Origin: Myxacorys chilensis ATA2-1-KO14
GTDB taxonomy: Bacteria; Cyanobacteriota; Cyanobacteriia; Leptolyngbyales; Leptolyngbyaceae
NCBI GenBank assembly: GCA_019359275.1
Contig: JAHHHP010000023.1
Span: 1-64,000 of the forward strand
DNA length: 64,000 nt
Direction of reading: 5' to 3'
In this document: positions 36,498 to 46,471 of the stretch, in pieces
Layout: each line of letters starts with the position of its first letter
Position numbering within the stretch: the first letter of the stretch is position 1
Notes under the pieces: model-generated
Databases searched by the model: none
The model's input: the letters and a program-made list of their open reading frames with translations, nothing else
Told to the model about the DNA's origin: nothing
Position numbers and translations under genes: made by a program

Positions 36498-36587
36498 GCC
36501 GTAAAACCTTAGCACTCCAAATCATTCTTACCTCGAAACCTGAAAATGCGGGTATAAGGAGAAAGCTAGAATTCTAGTTGTATAAAA

Positions 36588-38327
36588 ATGACAGATTTTG
36601 GTCTAATGACCCTCGTACAATCCGCAAAGCAAATTCCTATTCAGCAAGTAGTGCCTAACGCCAGCCATAGCCAACTCAGGGTTTCTTCAGCGAAGTCTCA
36701 AAAAATTGCTCAAAGCCGTCCAACGGCAGCGACATCTCGCCAAAATTCGGCAATTGCCCTTCCAGAAAGTCTTGCTCAACCAGAGTTTAGCCCTTCGAGT
36801 AGCTCAGAGACAGAAGTATCAGATGAAGCACAGGTTACTTCAGTATCGCAACTTTCAGATGTGCGCCCGACCGACTGGGCATTTCAGGCGTTGCAGTCGC
36901 TCGTTGAGCGCTATGGCTGCATTGCTGGATATCCAGACCGCACTTACTCTGGCAACCGTGTCCTCACTCGATACGAGTTTGCAGCTGGATTAAACGCTTG
37001 CTCCGATCGGATCAATGAATTGATTGCTGGCTCAAGCACAGATCTGGTTAGCCGAGAAGATCTCGCCACCCTTGGGCAACTACAGAAAGAATTTGCGGCT
37101 GAAGTTGACACGTTGCGGGGCCGAGTCGATGCGTTTGACACCAAAGCTGCAACATTAGAAAAACAGCAGTTCTCAACCACAACTCGACTGGTCGGACAAG
37201 CGATCGTATCTATTCAAGGCAGCAACAGCGTCGATGTTGATCTCTTTCCACGAGATGGTGTGCCAGAGCGCAAGGGTAAACTTGAACCGACGCTCACCAA
37301 TAATGTTCAGATTTCTTTGGCAACTTCCTTTAAGGGGGACGACTTACTTTTAACCGGGCTGCAAACTGGCAACTTGCGATCGTCGGCTCCGACTGTATTT
37401 ACCAACATGGGACGCCTCGCCTACGAATCTGAGCTAAACAATCAACTTGTCCTCAGCGACTTATCTTACCGCTTTCCCATCAGTTCTAAGTTTGGGGTGA
37501 TTGTTGGAGCGGCAGGGGTGAATGCGAGCAACACGTTTCGCGGCATTAATCCTCTAGAGAGCGAAGGCGAAGGCGCACTTTCGTTGCTAGGACAACGCAA
37601 CCCGATCATCACGTTGGGCAACGGGACAGGGGGCGCAGGGTTTGATTGGCAGATCAGCGATCGCGTGAGTCTACAAGCGGTCTACAGCGCTGAGTTACCG
37701 AGCTTTACGGGCGATCAAAACATCGGCGGATTATTTGGCGGACGCTATACGATCGGCACTCAGTTGTCTCTCGCTCCCACTAATACGATCAATCTCGGCC
37801 TCCACTATCTTTTCTCTCATGCGCCTGACGGCATTATTGGAACCGGAATCGGAGATGCTCAACTTCTGTCTCCCTTTGCACCCACGAATTCTGGCTTTAA
37901 TACTCATGCGATCGGGACTACTGCCGCTTGGCGGATCAATCCTGGTTTGACGATTGGCGGCTGGGGCGGCTGGACGACTTCGACGGCAACCGATATTTCT
38001 GGCTCAGTGCAGACCACGAACTGGATGCTCTTTTCTGCCTTTCCAGATCTGTTTGTCCGTGGAAATCTCGGTGGCGTTTTGTTTGGGCAACCGCCTAAAA
38101 TTACATCTAGCAGCTTACCAACGGGATACAACTTTCCCCGGTTTAGTCAGGGTGGGGAAAAGGGCGGGCAGCCCGATAGTGCTTATCATTTAGAAGTGTT
38201 CTACCGAGCCAGATTGAATTCGTTTATTGATCTGACACCGGGCTTGCTTGTAGTGTTTAATCCAAATCACAATCGCGATAATGATACGTTGGTCATTGGA
38301 GCAGTACGCGCAACGTTTAGGTTTTAG
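36588..38327 (+). CDS. SLH-domain OprB-type porin without a visible signal peptide
   Basis: 579 residues. Around residues 85-140, SDVRPTDWAFQALQSLVERYG followed by IAGYPDRTY and LTRYEFAAGLNAC is an SLH module that tethers the barrel to peptidoglycan. A coiled coil follows (LQKEFAAEVDTLRGRV...). The remainder is a beta-barrel of the cyanobacterial OprB/iron-uptake-porin type, closing with VRATFRF, an outer-membrane C terminus ending in Phe. It is clearly paralogous to 59554-61380. Unlike that copy, it has no hydrophobic leader after the only usable ATG, and an upstream in-frame TAG at 36567 blocks extension. SD-like AAGGAG is about 27 bases away. Either export is lost or the 5' end has been damaged. 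Confidence 0.85.
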   Translation: MTDFGLMTLVQSAKQIPIQQVVPNASHSQLRVSSAKSQKIAQSRPTAATSRQNSAIALPESLAQPEFSPSSSSETEVSDEAQVTSVSQLSDVRPTDWAFQALQSLVERYGCIAGYPDRTYSGNRVLTRYEFAAGLNACSDRINELIAGSSTDLVSREDLATLGQLQKEFAAEVDTLRGRVDAFDTKAATLEKQQFSTTTRLVGQAIVSIQGSNSVDVDLFPRDGVPERKGKLEPTLTNNVQISLATSFKGDDLLLTGLQTGNLRSSAPTVFTNMGRLAYESELNNQLVLSDLSYRFPISSKFGVIVGAAGVNASNTFRGINPLESEGEGALSLLGQRNPIITLGNGTGGAGFDWQISDRVSLQAVYSAELPSFTGDQNIGGLFGGRYTIGTQLSLAPTNTINLGLHYLFSHAPDGIIGTGIGDAQLLSPFAPTNSGFNTHAIGTTAAWRINPGLTIGGWGGWTTSTATDISGSVQTTNWMLFSAFPDLFVRGNLGGVLFGQPPKITSSSLPTGYNFPRFSQGGEKGGQPDSAYHLEVFYRARLNSFIDLTPGLLVVFNPNHNRDNDTLVIGAVRATFRF

Positions 38328-38391
38328 AAGAACGGTCTACCGGGTGCTGAAACTCATCTATTCGCTATAGCTAATTATTCTAAGTTGTCAT

Positions 38392-39345
38392 ATGTTGTCG
38401 AATCGTTTGCATTCTTTCATACTGGCTAGTAGTCTGATAGCGCTGGCTCCTGCGGCGTTTGCTTCAGAGGTGCGCCCGGAGCTAATCGCGCAAGTTACCA
38501 TCAACAGTTCAGGAGTGGTCAACGGTACAATCGCGCCGCCCAACATCAATCCGAATTTTAATCAAGGCACAACACGGGTCGATACCGATAGTCAAGGACG
38601 CTATTTTCGTAATGGTGTTTTAGTGTATTCCGCTCAAGATTTCAATCCTAATCTTGTTCAGGTTGACAGTAGTGGTCGCTACTTTGTAGATTTTCGTGGC
38701 ATTCCTGTTGTCTCAGTTGGTGGCGCATTAGTTTCTCCAGCATTATCAAATGGAGAATTATTATTGGTTAAACGGTTTAACAATCGGGAAAATGTCCGGT
38801 TTTATGGCACGATTCAAGATGAATTTGTGGTCTTGGGCAAGTACACCGGAATCGCAACTGATCCAAACACAGGAACTCAGTACCAAGGCACATTTGACGT
38901 TCGGGGACAAGGACCGCGCTACAGCGATCGCAACGGCGGCTCTAGTCCAACTGTGTTTGACTTTCGATCGCACTATAACACCAGAGCAAATCCATCGATT
39001 CCAGCACAGCCAACGGTGTTTTCCTACACAGTGACTAACATGCCCGTTCGGCTGTCCATTACCGTCCCGGCAGGGCTGACTCCGATTAGTCCAACGTCGC
39101 CAAGTCCGACCCCCATTAGTCCAACGTCGCCAACCCCCATTAGTCCAACGTTGCCAGGTTCGACCCCGCTTAGTCCACCCTCTAACGGGACACCCCAACC
39201 TAGCGTCAATCCTGCTAATTCGGACGCGAGTGTGCTGCGATCGCTGGGAGCCGCTCCGTTTTTTGAGGTCAACCGTGTTGTTTTAGAATCAGCGCGAACT
39301 CCTGCTCAATCGATCGGGCCTCGAAGCCGCGTTTTATTACGCTAA
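38392..39345 (+). CDS. Exported hypothetical protein with Pro/Ser/Thr repeats
   Basis: 317 residues with a signal peptide (LASSLIALAPAAFA-S). The middle contains two short imperfect repeats, DTDSQGRYFRNGVLVYS and VDSSGRYFVDFRGIPVVS, then a domain with GKYTGIATDPNTGTQYQGTFDVRG. Residues about 225-265 are a PISPTSP-type linker made of near-identical 18-24-base units (39079-39180). The function is unknown. It is probably an envelope or extracellular protein, and it lies 64 bases after the porin gene on the same strand. Confidence 0.7.
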   Translation: MLSNRLHSFILASSLIALAPAAFASEVRPELIAQVTINSSGVVNGTIAPPNINPNFNQGTTRVDTDSQGRYFRNGVLVYSAQDFNPNLVQVDSSGRYFVDFRGIPVVSVGGALVSPALSNGELLLVKRFNNRENVRFYGTIQDEFVVLGKYTGIATDPNTGTQYQGTFDVRGQGPRYSDRNGGSSPTVFDFRSHYNTRANPSIPAQPTVFSYTVTNMPVRLSITVPAGLTPISPTSPSPTPISPTSPTPISPTLPGSTPLSPPSNGTPQPSVNPANSDASVLRSLGAAPFFEVNRVVLESARTPAQSIGPRSRVLLR

Positions 39346-39365
39346 GACGATTAGAACAATGAATG

Positions 39366-39884
39366 CTAGAGAGATAACAGATTGGAAGGGGTGCATTCTA
39401 CCAATTGATTTAACCCTTCTGCTAAAGAAGGAGGTGCGCCCAGTAAGCGGCGATGCATTCGCAAAATAATTTCTTCCGGCACAACCCGGCTTCGCTGTTG
39501 ATTGCGCTCCAAACAAAGAGCGAGTGGCGCGTTTAGCCAAATTCCGGTGATGTGCGTAAATCCAGTTGTGCGAGCCAGCGCGATCGCGGCTCTACGTTGC
39601 TTTCTCACCGCATTCGTCGCGTCATAAATTGCAAACGAGGCTTGCCCACTAGACGTTTGTTCGACAGCGCGCTGAAACTGTTGGCGAACTTCTAACCAGA
39701 CCTTGAGCCACGGTCCTTGAATGGCGTCATCGCCAAACAACTGAGCGCGAATCGCATCGGTTGAAATGAGTAGAGCATCGGGATGAGTGATGAGTAGCGA
39801 TCTCGCAAAGGTCGATTTGCCGCTGCCAGGAAGCCCGATTAAAAAAATTAGGGACGACGCTTGAACGGACAGTCCTTCCTTCAC
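39366..39884 (-). CDS. P-loop kinase (AAA_33 / polynucleotide-kinase-like)
   Basis: 172 residues. Walker A is GLPGSGKSTFARS near the N terminus. DALLISTDAIRAQLFGD and FAIYDATNAVRKQRRAAIALA follow, the latter being the typical YDATN motif of AAA_33/Zeta-toxin-like small-molecule or polynucleotide kinases. ITGIWLNAPLALCLERNQQRSRVVPEEIILRMHRRL is the lid region. The start is GTG 39884. It is probably co-transcribed with glgC, which ends 35 bases upstream. The substrate is unknown. Confidence 0.82.
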   Translation of the reverse strand: MKEGLSVQASSLIFLIGLPGSGKSTFARSLLITHPDALLISTDAIRAQLFGDDAIQGPWLKVWLEVRQQFQRAVEQTSSGQASFAIYDATNAVRKQRRAAIALARTTGFTHITGIWLNAPLALCLERNQQRSRVVPEEIILRMHRRLLGAPPSLAEGLNQLVECTPSNLLSL

Positions 39885-39919
39885 AGCGTCATCCCTTGCA
39901 CATTCCTTACCTGCGGTGT

Positions 39920-41215
39920 CTAAATCACAGTTCCGTCAGAAATTGTAGCGTTCTTCACCACAACTACAATGCCGCTGCGGATGATGAATCCCTCATCTTC
40001 GCGATTTGCTTCTTCGACCCGATCTTTATTGATGATTTGCACATTGCAGCCGATGCGAGCGTTTTTATCGACGATCGCACGACGAATGGTCGTATCTGCG
40101 CCAATGCCTAAGCTCACCTGCGAAGATTCGCAGTCTGCGCCTGACGCACGTTCGGCGTGACCTTCATAGAAGTCAGAACCCATGATCATTGAGTCTTCGA
40201 TCGTTGTTCCCGCTTCAATGCGGCTTCTGACGCCCAACACTGAATGGTGAATTCGGCAATTCTTGAGGATGCAACCCTCGCCAATGATCGATTCGGTAAT
40301 GTGGGAATCTAAGTACTTGCTGGGAGGCAAGAACCGATGACGCGTGTAGATCGGGGCGTGGTCGTCGTAGAAACTAAAGGGCGGAAGCGGCTGCTGGGTC
40401 AGGGCAAGATTGGCATCATAGAATGCTTCGATCGTTCCAATATCTTCCCAATAGTCGTTGAAGAGATAGGCTTGTAGATTGTGAGTTGCCGCCGACTGGG
40501 GAATGATTTCTTTACCAAAGTCAGTGCGATCGCTTTGCTGCTTCAGCAGATCAATCAAAACATCCTTGTTGAAGACATAGATTCCCATTGAAGCGATGTA
40601 AGGACTATGTTTTGCTTCTTCAGGAGATAATCCCAAAACCGTTGTATCGACCTGCATCGCTTTTAGCGCATCGCCTTTGGGCTTCTCACTAAAATCAACG
40701 ACTCGTCCGGTCCCGTCGATTTTCATCAGTCCAAAGTCTGACGCTCGCTTCTCATCGATCGGCACAACCGACAGCGTGATATCTGCTCCGGTTTCCCGGT
40801 GGCGTTGAATAAAGTGGCGATAATCCATTCGGTATAGATGATCACCAGAGAGAATGAGGCACTGATCTACGTCCCATTCTTCTAGCAGCCAAATATATTG
40901 CCGGACTGCATCCGCCGTTCCTTGAAACCAGTTGGGGTTTTCGGGCGTTTGTTGTGCAGCTAACACTTCCACAAACCCGTCGTTGAATCCAGGGAAGCTA
41001 AACGCCCGCGCAATGTGACGGTTAAGGGAGGCAGAATTGAACTGAGTCAGAACGTAGATCTTAAAAATTTCTGAATTGATGCAATTACTGACTGGAATAT
41101 CAATAAGGCGATATTTGCCTGCGAGTGGAACCGCAGGTTTTGCCCGTTGCTTTGTTAAAGGATACAGACGGGTCCCTGCACCGCCACCTAAAATAATCGA
41201 TAAAACTCGTTTCAC
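39920..41215 (-). CDS. glgC: Glucose-1-phosphate adenylyltransferase (ADP-glucose pyrophosphorylase)
   Basis: 431 residues, the expected length for the cyanobacterial enzyme. It makes ADP-glucose from ATP and glucose-1-phosphate for glycogen synthesis. The N-terminal block [25 protein letters not shown] holds the nucleotide loop. [14 protein letters not shown] is the catalytic Asp region. [10 protein letters not shown] and [13 protein letters not shown] bind sugar phosphate. The C-terminal beta-helix ends [16 protein letters not shown] (here [13 protein letters not shown]), part of the 3-phosphoglycerate activator site. Start is GTG 41215 with GAGG nine bases before it; an overlapping ATG in another frame stops at once. 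Confidence 0.97.
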   Translation of the reverse strand: MKRVLSIILGGGAGTRLYPLTKQRAKPAVPLAGKYRLIDIPVSNCINSEIFKIYVLTQFNSASLNRHIARAFSFPGFNDGFVEVLAAQQTPENPNWFQGTADAVRQYIWLLEEWDVDQCLILSGDHLYRMDYRHFIQRHRETGADITLSVVPIDEKRASDFGLMKIDGTGRVVDFSEKPKGDALKAMQVDTTVLGLSPEEAKHSPYIASMGIYVFNKDVLIDLLKQQSDRTDFGKEIIPQSAATHNLQAYLFNDYWEDIGTIEAFYDANLALTQQPLPPFSFYDDHAPIYTRHRFLPPSKYLDSHITESIIGEGCILKNCRIHHSVLGVRSRIEAGTTIEDSMIMGSDFYEGHAERASGADCESSQVSLGIGADTTIRRAIVDKNARIGCNVQIINKDRVEEANREDEGFIIRSGIVVVVKNATISDGTVI

Positions 41216-41286
41216 AACATAACCTCGCAGCTTCCACTTTGATTCCCATCAATAGTGTGTGTCTGGATGGTTTTATTTGCAAGAGG

Positions 41287-41326
41287 TTTGAGTCAGAAGA
41301 TTGAGAGATTTGAGTCAGAAGATTGA
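41287..41326. repeat. Tandem 18-base direct repeat
   Basis: TTTGAGTCAGAAGATTGA occurs twice with a 22-base period, in the gap between divergent glgC and gcvT. Confidence 0.6.
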
Positions 41327-41471
41327 AGGACAGGGATCAGAGCGGGCAGGCGCGAAGGTTCTGTGAGCCATCATTGATAATTTGTCGTTTATAGCCGTTA
41401 TTTATAGTTGTTATATAAATGTCATACAGATCACATAGAACAGCATGATTTGTGAATCAAAGCGGTGATAA

Positions 41472-41489
41472 TTTGATCAAATGATCAAA
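41472..41489. promoter_or_regulatory. Candidate operator before gcvT
   Basis: TTTGATCA, two bases, TGATCAAA: a perfect 8+8 inverted repeat ending 31 bases before GTG 41521. Its position close to the expected promoter suggests a repressor or activator site. No glycine riboswitch was recognised in this leader. Confidence 0.35.
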
Positions 41490-41520
41490 CGATAGATGCT
41501 GTTTTGTGAGGACGATCGCT

Positions 41521-42630
41521 GTGACTCAAGAGGCTTTGCTAAGAACTCCGTTGTATGACGCTGCGATCGCGCTAAATGCCCGAATGGTCGGATTCTCCGG
41601 CTGGGAAATGCCCGTTCAGTTCGCAGGCATTGGGCAAGAACATCACGCCGTTCGCAAGGACGCAGGCATGTTTGACATTTCGCACATGGGCAAGTTCTCG
41701 TTGCAGGGCAAGGATGTGCTGACCCAAATTCAGCGGCTTGTGCCGTCAGATTTGAGCCGCTTGCAGCCCGGACAAGCGCAGTACACGGTTCTTCTCAATC
41801 CTCAAGGCGGCATCATTGACGATCTGATCTTTTACTATCAGGGGCTTGACCTATCGGATCAGCAGCGCTGGGTTGTCATTGTGAACGCTGCCACTACGCA
41901 GAAAGACAAAACCTGGATGCTAGAAAATTTAGATACGCGCCAACTCACGTTTCACGATCATTCTCTTGAAAAGGTATTAATTGCGCTGCAAGGGCCGAAA
42001 GCGATCGCGCATTTACAAGCCCTGACTCAAGATGATATTTCCTCGATTAAACCTTTTGGACATCTCGAAGCAACCGTTCTCGGAAACCCCGCTTTTATCG
42101 CTCGCACAGGCTACACCGGGGAAGATGGCTTTGAAGTAATGGTCGATCCGGCAGTTGGGGTAGAACTGTGGCGATCGCTGCTCAGCACCGGAGTTGTTCC
42201 TTGCGGATTAGGGTCGCGAGATACCCTACGCCTCGAAGCAGCGATGGCACTTTACGGACAAGACATCAACGATTCGATTAGCCCCTTAGAAGCAGGATTG
42301 GGCTGGTTAGTGCATCTTGATAGCAAAGGTGATTTTATCGGTCGATCGGCGTTAGAGCGACAGAAACAAGAGGGCGTCAAACGGCGGCTCGTCGGCTTGC
42401 AAATGCAGGGACGCAATATCGCCCGCCATGATTATTCTGTCCTGTTTGAGGGCAAAGAAGTAGGAATCGTCACGAGCGGAACCCTAGCGCCGACCGTTGG
42501 CAGCGCGATCGCGCTTGCCTACCTTCCCGTCGAACTCGCACAGCCCGGACAGCAAGTCGAAGTTAGCATTCGCGGCAAACTCTATCCTGCGATCGTGGTT
42601 AAACGTCCATTCTACCGAGCCAAGAAGTAG
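41521..42630 (+). CDS. gcvT: Aminomethyltransferase, glycine cleavage T protein
   Basis: 369 residues from GTG 41521, chosen because GAGG lies nine bases before it; a GTG at 41506 is in frame. It moves the methylene carbon from the lipoyl arm of H protein to tetrahydrofolate and releases ammonia. [23 protein letters not shown], the [10 protein letters not shown] block and [12 protein letters not shown] are all T-protein signatures; the Asp of RDTLRLE-type segments contacts folate. GCAGLGWLV-like ending is [10 protein letters not shown] here. It forms a unit with gcvH, 34 bases on, and gcvP. Confidence 0.97.
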   Translation: MTQEALLRTPLYDAAIALNARMVGFSGWEMPVQFAGIGQEHHAVRKDAGMFDISHMGKFSLQGKDVLTQIQRLVPSDLSRLQPGQAQYTVLLNPQGGIIDDLIFYYQGLDLSDQQRWVVIVNAATTQKDKTWMLENLDTRQLTFHDHSLEKVLIALQGPKAIAHLQALTQDDISSIKPFGHLEATVLGNPAFIARTGYTGEDGFEVMVDPAVGVELWRSLLSTGVVPCGLGSRDTLRLEAAMALYGQDINDSISPLEAGLGWLVHLDSKGDFIGRSALERQKQEGVKRRLVGLQMQGRNIARHDYSVLFEGKEVGIVTSGTLAPTVGSAIALAYLPVELAQPGQQVEVSIRGKLYPAIVVKRPFYRAKK

Positions 42631-42664
42631 AATATATCTCGTCTTCATCCCGTCAGAAATCATC

Positions 42665-43054
42665 ATGGCATTCGAGTATCCCGACCATTTGAAATATACC
42701 GACACTCACGAATACACTCAGCTTGAGGGTGACGTCGCGATCGTGGGCATTACGGCATTTGCGATCGATCAACTGGGCGATATTGTGTTTTTAGAAGTGC
42801 CAGATGTGGGCACAGAGGTGACAAAAGGCGAGAGCTTTGGCACGATCGAGTCGGTCAAAGCAGTCGAAGATCTCAAATCTCCTGTAACTGGAACGGTGGT
42901 TGAGGCTAATACCGAAATGGCAGACGCTCCAGAGAATTTAGCCAACGACCCGTACAGTGCAGGTTGGCTAATTAAGGTGAAGATCAGCGACCCCAGTGAG
43001 ATTGAAAATTCACTATCGGCTGAGCAGTATCGCGGCTTAGTGGAGGGGAGTTGA
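42665..43054 (+). CDS. gcvH: Glycine cleavage H protein
   Basis: 129 residues from ATG 42665. It is the lipoylated shuttle of the glycine cleavage complex. [19 protein letters not shown] carries the lipoyl-lysine (ESVKAV) in the standard beta-hairpin. [12 protein letters not shown] and [12 protein letters not shown] are the other signature blocks. It lies between gcvT and gcvP, which supports co-regulation for photorespiratory glycine use and C1 supply. Confidence 0.97.
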   Translation: MAFEYPDHLKYTDTHEYTQLEGDVAIVGITAFAIDQLGDIVFLEVPDVGTEVTKGESFGTIESVKAVEDLKSPVTGTVVEANTEMADAPENLANDPYSAGWLIKVKISDPSEIENSLSAEQYRGLVEGS

Positions 43055-43418
43055 GCAGAGCGACAGCAGATTTTGTACCATAGATAATAGATAGAGGAAG
43101 ATAACGGATAGAGGATGCAACCGTTATGCCCGGTTTCGCATCCTTCGTTAAAGCACGAGAGTTAAATCACGAGTTCGATACACGGCATCTGTAGCGGTTC
43201 TTCGATATTGCTCGCAAGACTACACCACAACTTCATCCTTCCTTTACACCCGCTTACAGTCGTAGCGGGTTTATTGTTGCAAAATGTGAATAACAGCCTT
43301 TAAGATGAACCTTCCGATCGTGAACCCATTCGTTTGCGGTGAACGGTTCATTCCTCCTTCCGTCGGCATACTCTGTCTACCTTGGTTATTCCAGTCCACC
43401 TCATCCGTATCATCCTTT
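43055..43418. other. gcvH-gcvP spacer with two hairpins
   Basis: About 364 bases. GGATGCAACCG (43113-43123) pairs with CGGTTTCGCATCC (43131-43143) with a small bulge. ACCCGCT (43248-43254) pairs with AGCGGGT (43264-43270) and is followed by TTATTGTT. The second could be a weak terminator or attenuator. No glycine-riboswitch motif was recognised. An in-frame ATG at 43305 would extend gcvP by 38 residues. Confidence 0.45.
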
Positions 43419-46370
43419 ATGTCTGAGCCTGTCACTCAACTTCAATCCACGGCTGATTTGACCCATGGCGACACCGAGATCTCTGACACGCCGCCTTCCG
43501 GGAATGGCTCGAGTCATGCAAAGCCTATAGATCTGGCTTACCCGGATCGCTTTGTCGATCGCCATTTAGGACCGCGCCGAACTGAAATTGGTCACATGCT
43601 CGGCGTTTTGGGAATGAAGTCCATTGAAGATTTGGTTGCCAAAGCAGTTCCACAAGGAATACGGATGAAGCGTCCGCTTCAAATTGAGGCGGATCGGAGC
43701 GAGTATGAATTGCTGGCAGAATTGAAAGCGATCGCGCAGCAGAATCAGATTTTCCGCTCATTTATTGGCATGGGCTACTCCAATTGCATCACGCCTCCGG
43801 TCATCCAGCGCAATATTCTCGAAAACCCAGGTTGGTACACGCAATACACGCCCTATCAGCCCGAAATTGCTCAAGGTCGGCTAGAAGCGTTGCTCAACTT
43901 CCAAACGATGATCATCGATTTGACGGGGCTTGAGATCGCCAATGCTTCGCTTTTAGACGAAGGTACGGCAGCCGCAGAAGCGATGTCGATGAGCTATGGC
44001 TTGGTCAAAAATAAAGCGAATGCGTTTTGGGTGTCGCAAGCGTGCCATCCTCAAACCATTGACGTGATTCGGACTCGCGCTATTCCACTGGGCATTGACG
44101 TGATTGTTGGCGATCACCAAACGTTTGCGTTTAATACGCCGATCTTCGGTGCGTTGTTGCAATATCCTGCCACTGATGGCGTGATTTATGATTATGCTGA
44201 GTTCTGCGATCGCGCTCATCAAGCTGGCGCACTCGTCACCGTCGCTGCTGACCTGCTGAGTCTCACGTTACTCAAACCACCGGGCGAGTTTGGCGCAGAT
44301 ATTGCGATCGGAAACACGCAGCGATTCGGTGTTCCGCTCGGCTATGGCGGGCCTCATGCGGCTTACTTTGCCACGAAAGATGCTTACAAACGGCAAATTC
44401 CCGGACGGCTGGTGGGCGTTTCTAAAGATAGAAGTGGTCAGCCAGCGTTGCGATTAGCATTGCAAACTCGTGAACAACACATTCGACGTGACAAAGCGAC
44501 TAGCAATATTTGTACGGCACAAGTTCTGTTAGCGGTGATTGCTGGAATGTATGCGGTCTATCATGGCGCAACTGGGCTTAAGCGTATTGCTGAACGTGTT
44601 TACTCTATGACCACGCTTTTAGCAGCAGGCTTACAGAAAGTAGGCTACACAATCAGCACAGAGCCGTACTTTGATACAGTTCAAGTCGAAGTTGGAAGTC
44701 GGGTGGACGAAATCATTCAAAAGGCGCTGGATCGTCGAATTAACCTTCGTAAACTGAGTGAGAATGCGCTTGCGATCGCGCTCGATGAGACCACTTCACA
44801 GCAGGATTTGACAGATTTGCTGTCGATTTTTGACGCCTCGTCAGAGCATCTTCACTGTCTCAGTGCCCAACCCAAAATTCCACATTCATTAGTTCGTACG
44901 TCTGCTTATCTCACCCATCCTGTTTTCAGCCAATATCATTCTGAAACCGAACTGCTGCGCTACATGTATCGCTTGCAGTCTAAAGATCTGTCGCTGACCT
45001 CTGCCATGATTCCCTTGGGATCTTGCACGATGAAATTGAATGCGACGGCAGAAATGATTCCGATTACGTGGCCAGAGTTCGGTCAAATTCATCCTTTTGC
45101 CCCCGTCGAACAAACCAAAGGCTACGGCATTCTGTTTCAGCAACTCGAAGGCTGGCTCTCTGAAATTACTGGATTTGCCGGAATTTCGCTTCAACCCAAT
45201 GCTGGTTCTCAAGGAGAGTACGCCGGACTGCTCGTGATTCGGCAGTACCATCAAAGCCGGGGAGAAGGGCATCGCAATGTCTGTCTGATTCCTCAGTCGG
45301 CACATGGCACAAATCCCGCTAGCGCAGTGATGGCAGGCATGAAGGTGGTTGCGATCGCGTGTGACGATCAGGGCAATATCGATATCGCTGATCTCAACGC
45401 TAAAGCCGAACAGCACCGAGACAACCTATCGGCACTGATGGTTACGTATCCCTCAACTCATGGTGTTTTTGAGGAAGGCATCCAAAAAATTTGTGATATT
45501 GTTCACGCTAATGGTGGACAGGTCTACATGGACGGCGCAAACATGAATGCTCAAGTCGGTTTGTGTCGCCCCGGAGACTTTGGAGCCGATGTCTGCCATT
45601 TGAATTTACACAAAACCTTCTGCATTCCGCATGGTGGCGGCGGTCCGGGTATGGGGCCGATCGGTGTAATGTCTCACCTTATGCCATTTTTGCCCAAGCA
45701 TTCGGTGATCGAGATTGGAGGCAAGCAGGGCATCGGTGCAGTTTCGGCGGCTCCGTGGGGCAGCGCCAGCATTCTGCCCATTTCGTGGATGTATATTGCG
45801 CTGATGGGCGGTGAAGGCTTAACTCAAGCGACAGAAGTTGCTATTCTCAACGCTAATTACATCGCGAAGCGATTGGAAGGACATTACTCGGTTCTCTATA
45901 AAGGCAAAAATGGCTTAGTTGCCCATGAATGTATTCTCGATTTACGAGAATTTAAAAAGAGTGCAGACATCGAAGTGGATGATATTGCAAAGCGCTTGAT
46001 CGATTATGGATTCCATCCGCCTACGGTGTCATGGCCTGTGGCTGGAACGGTCATGGTGGAGCCAACCGAGAGTGAATCTCAGGCGGAGTTGGATCGATTC
46101 TGTGATGCGATGATTGCGATTCGGGAAGAGATTCGCGAGATTGAAACTGGAAAGAGCGATCGCACAAATAATTCCCTTAAAAATGCGCCTCACACCGTCG
46201 CCGATCTAACATCCGATTGGCAGCGCTCTTATTCTCGTGAAAAAGCCATCTTCCCGACCGCTTGGACTCGCGAGCATAAGTTCTATCCTGCTGTGGGACG
46301 AATTGATAATGCCTACGGCGATCGCAATCTCATCTGCTCATGTCTGCCTATGGAGGCGTACGAAAGTTAA
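43419..46370 (+). CDS. gcvP: Glycine dehydrogenase (decarboxylating), P protein
   Basis: 983 residues from ATG 43419, which gives a normal N terminus (a variable lead, then [17 protein letters not shown]). The 43305 start is less likely. It is a homodimer-type P protein with both halves fused. It decarboxylates glycine with PLP and loads aminomethyl onto H protein. PLP is bound by Lys in [38 protein letters not shown] and [12 protein letters not shown] are typical N-half blocks; [15 protein letters not shown] and AHGTNPASA are in the C half. HIP1 octamers occur inside the gene. Confidence 0.97.
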   Translation: MSEPVTQLQSTADLTHGDTEISDTPPSGNGSSHAKPIDLAYPDRFVDRHLGPRRTEIGHMLGVLGMKSIEDLVAKAVPQGIRMKRPLQIEADRSEYELLAELKAIAQQNQIFRSFIGMGYSNCITPPVIQRNILENPGWYTQYTPYQPEIAQGRLEALLNFQTMIIDLTGLEIANASLLDEGTAAAEAMSMSYGLVKNKANAFWVSQACHPQTIDVIRTRAIPLGIDVIVGDHQTFAFNTPIFGALLQYPATDGVIYDYAEFCDRAHQAGALVTVAADLLSLTLLKPPGEFGADIAIGNTQRFGVPLGYGGPHAAYFATKDAYKRQIPGRLVGVSKDRSGQPALRLALQTREQHIRRDKATSNICTAQVLLAVIAGMYAVYHGATGLKRIAERVYSMTTLLAAGLQKVGYTISTEPYFDTVQVEVGSRVDEIIQKALDRRINLRKLSENALAIALDETTSQQDLTDLLSIFDASSEHLHCLSAQPKIPHSLVRTSAYLTHPVFSQYHSETELLRYMYRLQSKDLSLTSAMIPLGSCTMKLNATAEMIPITWPEFGQIHPFAPVEQTKGYGILFQQLEGWLSEITGFAGISLQPNAGSQGEYAGLLVIRQYHQSRGEGHRNVCLIPQSAHGTNPASAVMAGMKVVAIACDDQGNIDIADLNAKAEQHRDNLSALMVTYPSTHGVFEEGIQKICDIVHANGGQVYMDGANMNAQVGLCRPGDFGADVCHLNLHKTFCIPHGGGGPGMGPIGVMSHLMPFLPKHSVIEIGGKQGIGAVSAAPWGSASILPISWMYIALMGGEGLTQATEVAILNANYIAKRLEGHYSVLYKGKNGLVAHECILDLREFKKSADIEVDDIAKRLIDYGFHPPTVSWPVAGTVMVEPTESESQAELDRFCDAMIAIREEIREIETGKSDRTNNSLKNAPHTVADLTSDWQRSYSREKAIFPTAWTREHKFYPAVGRIDNAYGDRNLICSCLPMEAYES

Positions 46371-46396
46371 ACGAATGATTGGGTAACGGCCTTTAG

Positions 46397-46436
46397 AGGT
46401 GCTTTGACCTGTGAGCCAAAGCACCTTATTTTAATG
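46397..46436. terminator. Bidirectional terminator after gcvP
   Basis: AGGTGCTTTG and CAAAGCACCT form a perfect ten-base-pair stem with a ten-base loop, followed by TATTTTAATG. It lies between convergent gcvP and the APH-fold gene. Confidence 0.8.
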
Positions 46437-46471
46437 AAGAATTTTAACGAAGGACTCTAAAACAGAAGGCT

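Noticed and set aside
41330..41520. Glycine riboswitch before gcvT
   Set aside because: The aptamer core could not be found by eye; only a palindrome and an AT-rich leader were seen.
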